Below are positions 55,228-59,391 of a DNA stretch of 59,391 nucleotides, piece after piece (position 1 is the first letter of the stretch; each line of letters begins with the position of its first letter). Below the pieces are notes generated by a model. That model searched no databases. It was given only the letters and a program-made list of their open reading frames with translations, and had not been told where the DNA came from. Location: assembly GCA_903885375.1 (NCBI GenBank), contig CAISIK010000211.1, positions 1-59,391 on the forward strand, read 5' to 3'. Source of the stretch: an uncultured Pseudomonadota bacterium (GTDB lineage Bacteria > Myxococcota_A > UBA796 > SXON01). Made by a program: the position numbers and the translations under genes.

Positions 55228-55727
55228 TCCTCCTCCTCCTCGCCTGCACGCCCCCCACCTGGACCGACACCTCCGCCCTCGGCGCGCACCGGGCCCGCCT
55301 CGATGCGAACGCCGATGGCCGCGTGGTGGCCGCCGAGTACGACGCCCACCGCTGGAACGGCCCCCCCTTCGCCAGCGCCGACCGCGATGCCGACGGCGAC
55401 CTCTCCGCCGCCGAGCTGGCCTGGCTGGTCCGCGCGCAGTCCCCCACCACCTTCGATGCGCCGCTCCCCCAGGCCCCCCTCGCGCTCGGCGATGTGGCGT
55501 CGGGCCGCCCCTCCGCCGCCCAGCTCGATCTCAACGAGCTCCTTGTGTGGATGAACGACAGCGTCCGCGCCGCCGGCGGCACCCCCCTCGCCCCCGAGGC
55601 CATCGCCGCGGCCGTCGCGACCGGACGGGTGGACAGCGAGGCCGCACGCGCGGCCTTCCATCAGCTCGGCCCCGCCTGGATCGCGCAGGGGTGGGCCTGG
55701 CCGGTGGGCCTGCCGCCGCCGTCGTGA
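55224..55727 (+). CDS. EF-hand lipoprotein
   Basis: The protein has 167 residues with a very short signal sequence ending LLLLAC (Cys7). Two canonical EF-hand loops follow: DANADGRVVAAE (about 27-38) and DRDADGDLSAAE (about 55-66). The rest is Ala/Pro-rich helical sequence with no other motif. It should bind calcium outside the cytoplasm. The ATG at 55224 overlaps the end of sulfatase-fold gene 1, so the two proteins are made together and may interact. A similar EF-hand partner precedes the other sulfatase pair at 58685-59188. Confidence 0.8.
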   Translation: MILLLLACTPPTWTDTSALGAHRARLDANADGRVVAAEYDAHRWNGPPFASADRDADGDLSAAELAWLVRAQSPTTFDAPLPQAPLALGDVASGRPSAAQLDLNELLVWMNDSVRAAGGTPLAPEAIAAAVATGRVDSEAARAAFHQLGPAWIAQGWAWPVGLPPPS

Positions 55728-55749
55728 GCCCTGCCCCGGCCACGGCGCC

Positions 55750-57123
55750 TCAGGGGGTCCAGTACCCGCGGTCGTGAAGCGCCTCGCGGAGCCCCTCCGG
55801 GATGGGCGCGCCGCTGGCCGCGGCCGGCGCGAGCCCCTGCCGCCAGCGGAGGATGGCCTCGCGGAGCGGGGCGGCACGCGCATCGGCGGGGGCGGGCTGG
55901 TCGTCGAGGTAGAACGTTCCGTCGTTGGACTGGAAGCCCGCGGCGAGGCGCACATCGTCCATGTCGAGGCGGGCCTCGGACGTCCGCACCGTCACGCCGT
56001 CCATCACCCCCTCCGCGAAGACCGCAGCGGCCACCGGCCGGTCCTGGAGCGGCGGCGCCGTGACCCCGGCGGGGAGCGCGGCGCCGACGGCCGCGAGCGC
56101 AGTCGGGAGCACGCTGCGGAGGTCGACGAGGCCGTCGTGCGGCGGCGAATGCGGGAACCCCGGGCCGGCCACCACCAACGGCACGTGGAGGGTGCTGTCC
56201 CACAGGCCCGCGCGATGGTTCATCCATCCGTGGTCCAGGAGGTCCTCGCCGTGGTCGGCGACCACGATCACCAGCGTGCGGTCGAGGTCCACGTGGGCGA
56301 GGAGCTGGCCCAGCCAGAGATCGCCGTTGGCCACGCCGCTGTCGTAGTGATCCTGGACGTGGCGGCGCTCCTCGGAGGTGAGCCGTTCCACCCGCTCTTC
56401 CGGCCCGGGCACCGCCGGCAGGCGGTAGAAGTCCGTGGAGAGGACGCGGCGCCCCGAGGCGTGGGTGAAGTCCTGCGGCGTGCGGTCGACGAACCAGGTG
56501 TCGAACCGGAGCTGCTCGACGGCGAGCGGGTTCGCGAGGAGGCGTTCGACCCTCGCCGTGGCGCCGCTCGACCCCCAGGGGTGGCGCATCGGCCCCCGTT
56601 GCACGTAGGGGCTGTGGGCATCGTAGCCGTGAACGAAGCAGAACCACGGGGCATCCCCCTGCTCGCGCATCCAGGCCACCGCGGGCGGCACGGAGTCGTA
56701 GAAGGAGGCGAACTCGTCCTCCCCGCCGCCGGCCTCGAAACGACCGAACCCGCGGTCGAAGCCGAAGCCCTCGACGACGTGCCCCCCGCCCGTGAAGGCC
56801 GCGGTGCGGTACCCGTACGCCGTGAGCGCCTCCGCGAGCGTGGCGGGCCCCTTACGGGGCAGGGCGAAGCTCCCGTAGTCGGGAACCGCCACCTCCGAGG
56901 GGTACAGCCCAGTGAACAGGGCGGCGTGGCTGTAGAGGGACTCGTTGCCGACCGCGTAGGCCTGCGAAAAGCTCACGCCCGCCGCCGCGAGCGCTGCGAG
57001 GTTCGGCGAGGTGTCGCGGTCGCCGCCGAGCGAGGTACGATCGAAGCGCACCGTGTCCATCGAGACGAGCAGGATGTTCGGCGAGGCGGGCGGGCCGGCG
57101 CAGGCCAGCAGGAGCCCGATCAC
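55750..57123 (-). CDS. Sulfatase-fold lipoprotein 2 (Ser at the nucleophile site)
   Basis: The protein has 457 residues with lipobox LLAC (Cys8). The fold is as in gene 1: NILLVSMDTVRFD (metal Asp23), CFVHGYDAHSPY and VVADHGEDLLDHGWMNHRAGLW (C-lobe metal ligands). The nucleophile region reads GNESLYSHAALFTG, putting Ser62 at the formylglycine position but without the Pro and Arg needed for conversion. Full-length C-lobe and substrate-pocket loops (GLVDLRSVLPT) are present. The GTG start overlaps the stop of gene 3 as GTGA, and the 3' end faces the EF-hand gene with 22 bases between. It may cleave or transfer sulfate or phosphate esters at the surface. Confidence 0.85.
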   Translation of the reverse strand: MIGLLLACAGPPASPNILLVSMDTVRFDRTSLGGDRDTSPNLAALAAAGVSFSQAYAVGNESLYSHAALFTGLYPSEVAVPDYGSFALPRKGPATLAEALTAYGYRTAAFTGGGHVVEGFGFDRGFGRFEAGGGEDEFASFYDSVPPAVAWMREQGDAPWFCFVHGYDAHSPYVQRGPMRHPWGSSGATARVERLLANPLAVEQLRFDTWFVDRTPQDFTHASGRRVLSTDFYRLPAVPGPEERVERLTSEERRHVQDHYDSGVANGDLWLGQLLAHVDLDRTLVIVVADHGEDLLDHGWMNHRAGLWDSTLHVPLVVAGPGFPHSPPHDGLVDLRSVLPTALAAVGAALPAGVTAPPLQDRPVAAAVFAEGVMDGVTVRTSEARLDMDDVRLAAGFQSNDGTFYLDDQPAPADARAAPLREAILRWRQGLAPAAASGAPIPEGLREALHDRGYWTP

Positions 57124-58685
57124 GGCGCATCCAGGAAGGGGAGCCGGTCCACGCAGGCGGCATCCACCGGCTCCGATGCCGCGGGTGGCGCAGCCGTGCC
57201 CCCTGCCGCCAGCGGCGCGCTCGGGGCCGCATCACCCCAGTAGCCGTGTTCGCGGAGCGAAGCCGCCACCTCCGGCGACACCTGCTCCTGGGGCAGCTCG
57301 TAGTCGCCCATCGAGAGGCCGGCCCGCCAGGCCACGAGCCGATCGCGCAAGGCGCCCGTCGTAACCGTATCCTGCACGGGCGTCGTCTCTCCCGGGTCGG
57401 TGGCGAGCGCGTAGAGCTCGAACTGGTCGCCGTATAGCGGCGCCGTCCGGAGGGCGTCGAGAAACCCCGGATCGGCGAGCGACGACCCGCGGTACACGAG
57501 CCGGTGGTCGGCGGTGCGGACCGACACCTGATCCATCACGCCCTCGGCGAAGGTGGCGTCCACGAGCCCCTCCCCTCGCGCCACGGAGCGGAGGTCACGC
57601 CCCTTGCTCCCCGCCCCCGGCATCACCCCGGCCAGCGCCGCGATCGTGGCGGCTACGTCGCGGCCATCCACGAGGCCGTCCACCCGCTTCCCGCCCTCGA
57701 AGCCGGGCCCCCAAACCACGAGCGGCACGCGCGTGCAACTGTCGTAGAGCCCGGTGCGGTGGTTCATGTAGCCGTGGTCGAGCAGGTCCTCGCCGTGGTC
57801 GGACACCACGATCACCACGGTGTTGTCGAGCTTTCCGGCAGCCTCCAGCTGCGCCAGCGTGACGCCGAGCAGGGAGTCGGCGTAACGGATGGCACCATCG
57901 TAGTGCGCCACGATGTGGGCGCGGTCCTCGGCCGTGAGCCCCACGCGTTGGGCCTCCGGCCCCGCGGTGGCCAGTCGGTCGTAGGCCTCCGAGGCCATGA
58001 TCTGTGCCCCACCGGAGTGGGTGAACCAGGCCGGCGCCAGCTCGGGGAACAGGACGTCCTTGAGCACCATCTCCGACAGGCAGGGGCTCCGGCAGATGGC
58101 CTCGGCCAGCGGCGAACCGCGCCCGCCCGCGTAGAGGTGGTCCCACGGGCCGGGCCGCTTGTAGGGGCGGTGCGCATCGTAGCCGTGCAGGAAGGCGAAC
58201 CAGGGCTTGCCCTCCGGCAAGGCAGCGATCCACGCCGAGGCGAGCGGGCCGGTGTCGTAGAGGCTGCCGAAGCTCGGCTGGGCCGTGAACAGGTCCCAGC
58301 CCTGATCGAAGCCGAAGTCGCCGGTGACGTGCCCGCCCGCGGAGAAGGCGCCCGTGGCGTAGCCGGAGGCCTGGAGCGCCTCGGAAACGAGCGCCACCCC
58401 CGGCGGGATGCCGTAGGTTTCGTACACCGGGCTCGCCAGCTCCGACGCGAACCGGCCCGTGAAGAGGGCCGCGTGCGACCAGGCGCTCTCGTTGCCGTTG
58501 CTGAACGCGTTCTCGAAGACCGTGCCCTCGGCGGCGAGCGCGGCGAGGCCGGGCGTGGTGTCGCGCCCGTAGCCGTACACCGAGGTGTGGTCGGCGCGCA
58601 CCGTGTCGAGCGAGACGAGCAGCACGTTGGGCGGCCCCGTGGGCGCGGGTCGGGGGGCCTCGGCGCAGGCGACGAGCAGGAGCAT
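57120..58685 (-). CDS. Sulfatase-fold lipoprotein 3 (Ser at the nucleophile site)
   Basis: The protein has 521 residues and a signal peptide with lipobox LLVAC (Cys7). Metal-binding blocks are VLLVSLDTVRADHT (Asp27) and VVSDHGEDLLDHGYMNHRTGLYDS. The nucleophile region GNESAWSHAALFTGRF places Ser67 at the formylglycine site, again without Cys/Ser-x-Pro-x-Arg. It is longer than its relatives by a Cys-containing loop (ICRSPCLSEM) and a Pro/Ala-rich C-terminus with one late Cys. The ATG at 58685 overlaps the EF-hand gene stop as TGATG. It is paralogous to genes 1 and 2; copies 2 and 3 are closer to each other than to 1. Confidence 0.84.
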   Translation of the reverse strand: MLLLVACAEAPRPAPTGPPNVLLVSLDTVRADHTSVYGYGRDTTPGLAALAAEGTVFENAFSNGNESAWSHAALFTGRFASELASPVYETYGIPPGVALVSEALQASGYATGAFSAGGHVTGDFGFDQGWDLFTAQPSFGSLYDTGPLASAWIAALPEGKPWFAFLHGYDAHRPYKRPGPWDHLYAGGRGSPLAEAICRSPCLSEMVLKDVLFPELAPAWFTHSGGAQIMASEAYDRLATAGPEAQRVGLTAEDRAHIVAHYDGAIRYADSLLGVTLAQLEAAGKLDNTVVIVVSDHGEDLLDHGYMNHRTGLYDSCTRVPLVVWGPGFEGGKRVDGLVDGRDVAATIAALAGVMPGAGSKGRDLRSVARGEGLVDATFAEGVMDQVSVRTADHRLVYRGSSLADPGFLDALRTAPLYGDQFELYALATDPGETTPVQDTVTTGALRDRLVAWRAGLSMGDYELPQEQVSPEVAASLREHGYWGDAAPSAPLAAGGTAAPPAASEPVDAACVDRLPFLDAP

Positions 58686-59188
58686 CAACGGCGGCGCCGT
58701 CGGGGCTTGCGCCCTCGGGTGCCGAGCCAGGCGCCGAGCACGAGCGCCGCGAGCGTACCCACGCCGAAGAAGGAGAGCAGGTTGGAGGACGGCGCAGCGG
58801 AGGCCGCCGGGACCGCCACCGGCGCGGCTCCCGCGGGGGGGAGCGGGGCGGCCGGCGGGGTGACCGCGGCGAGCCCCGCGGGCACGGGGCTCGGCGGGGG
58901 CGGCGCCACGCCCGGAGGGCCGGGCGGGCCCACGGCGGAGGAGCCCGGCGCAGCCGGGCGGCCCCCCGGGCGCGGGGGGGTGACCTTCACGAAGCCGGCG
59001 AGCTCGTCCACGTCGATGTCGCCGCTGGCGTCGAGGTCGAGCGCCGACAGCGGCGTGACGTCGTCCACCCGGGTGTACTCGGCGGGCGAGAGGCGGCCGT
59101 TGCCGTCGGTGTCGATGCGCGCGAGCAGCGCCGCGAAGACCTCGCCCTCGGTGGGCAGGGCCAGCGCGAGCGTGAATCCGAGCAGCAT
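58685..59188 (-). CDS. EF-hand protein with Pro-rich stalk and membrane anchor
   Basis: The protein has 167 residues and starts MLLGFTLALALPTEGE, a cleavable signal sequence. Two EF-hand loops follow, DTDGNGRLSPAE and DLDASGDIDVDE. A Pro/Ala-rich stalk of about 70 residues leads to a transmembrane helix (LLSFFGVGTLAALVLGAWLG) and a final run of Arg, like a surface-anchoring tail. An alternative start at 59254 lacks the signal peptide. It is the first gene of the minus-strand sulfatase module, coupled to sulfatase-fold gene 3. Its calcium loops and stalk suggest a membrane-tethered partner or calcium sensor. Confidence 0.82.
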   Translation of the reverse strand: MLLGFTLALALPTEGEVFAALLARIDTDGNGRLSPAEYTRVDDVTPLSALDLDASGDIDVDELAGFVKVTPPRPGGRPAAPGSSAVGPPGPPGVAPPPPSPVPAGLAAVTPPAAPLPPAGAAPVAVPAASAAPSSNLLSFFGVGTLAALVLGAWLGTRGRKPRRRRR

Positions 59189-59312
59189 GCGGGGTCCCTG
59201 TACGGTCGAGTCTACCCCCCGCCGGGGATCGGCGCCGGGGCCCGGGGTGGCCAAACTCGGCGCGGGCCAATGCGCGGGGGCCGCCCTCGCGGCGGTGGCG
59301 TCGTCCCTGACG

Positions 59313-59391
59313 CTACGGAAGCGGAGACGGCGGCGGGGGCGGCACGAGCGGCGGGGGCGGCACGAGCGGCGCGGGCGGCCCAGGCGGCGCG
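59313..59391 (-). CDS. Possible Pro-rich C-terminus of a gene beyond the right edge
   Basis: From the right edge a minus-strand frame reads APPGPPAPLVPPPPLVPPPP and on to a TAG at 59313-59315. The repeated LVPPPP units and clean stop suggest the tail of a Pro-rich secreted or membrane protein, much like the stalk of its downstream neighbour. In GC-rich low-complexity sequence this could arise by chance, and the plus strand gives a Gly-rich alternative. The 124 bases between it and the EF-hand start hold several GC-rich palindromes but no clear promoter. Confidence 0.35.
   Translation of the reverse strand, partial: APPGPPAPLVPPPPLVPPPPPSPLP

Overview
The window is a chromosomal stretch of a very GC-rich (roughly 70% by eye) Gram-negative bacterium, most likely a myxobacterium-like member of the Myxococcota (former Deltaproteobacteria). 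The evidence is indirect. There are many small secreted lipoproteins with a lipobox followed by Asp/Thr/Gly-rich linkers, MopE-type Asp/Cys repeats, FG-GAP repeats, C-terminal anchors of the form Cys / hydrophobic helix / poly-Arg that resemble MYXO-CTERM tails, and a complete 14-subunit complex I operon. No rRNA, tRNA, CRISPR array, insertion sequence or phage integrase was found. Genes are packed tightly, mostly with ATGA, GTGA or TGATG overlaps. No gene-free stretch exceeds about 140 bases; the intergenic gaps hold only short hairpins and one promoter-like inverted repeat.

Layout. 1-3063 (minus): a PAAR tip protein, a Trm112-type methyltransferase and two gp27-less gp5/VgrG-like spike proteins, the second with a long Gly/Ser repeat tail running off the left edge; this looks like the tip cassette of a contractile injection system. 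3199-6599 (minus): archaeal-type RNase HII, then four lipoprotein genes of which two are paralogous type II copper monooxygenase-like proteins keeping all six copper ligands, followed by a c-type cytochrome-like lipoprotein. 6667-20543 (plus): nuoABCDEFGHIJKLMN in canonical order, for the proton-pumping NADH:quinone oxidoreductase. 20672-28070 (plus): five overlapping secreted-protein genes (IPT-like repeats, GATase-like fold, vWA with an apparently permuted lamin-tail domain inserted, a Cys-rich knot protein, and a 909-residue multi-domain protein).

28093-38144: a GYF/SH3b membrane protein, a flavodoxin-like protein, a 1685-residue tandem UvrA lacking the insertion domain in both halves, a lipoprotein, a nitrilase-family hydrolase, a CAP-domain protein and a DUF2505 protein. 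38234-46204: a degenerate subtilase with FG-GAP repeats, a small membrane protein, an alpha/beta-hydrolase lipoprotein, RNase HI and an arylsulfotransferase-like lipoprotein. 46224-51348: a glycosyltransferase/radical-SAM/SPASM fusion, an MFS exporter and a PfaD-type enoyl reductase. 51368-59188: a MopE/FG-GAP lipoprotein and two convergent modules that pair sulfatase-fold lipoproteins with EF-hand proteins. A Pro-rich C-terminus of a further gene may lie at the right edge.

The best candidates for undescribed biology are the copper-monooxygenase/cytochrome operon (3199-5960), the glycosyltransferase/radical-SAM fusion (46224-48389), the insertion-domain-less tandem UvrA (29675-34732), the spike cassette with an embedded methyltransferase, and the sulfatase/EF-hand modules with a non-canonical nucleophile motif. 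All functions are read from sequence motifs; no database search was possible.
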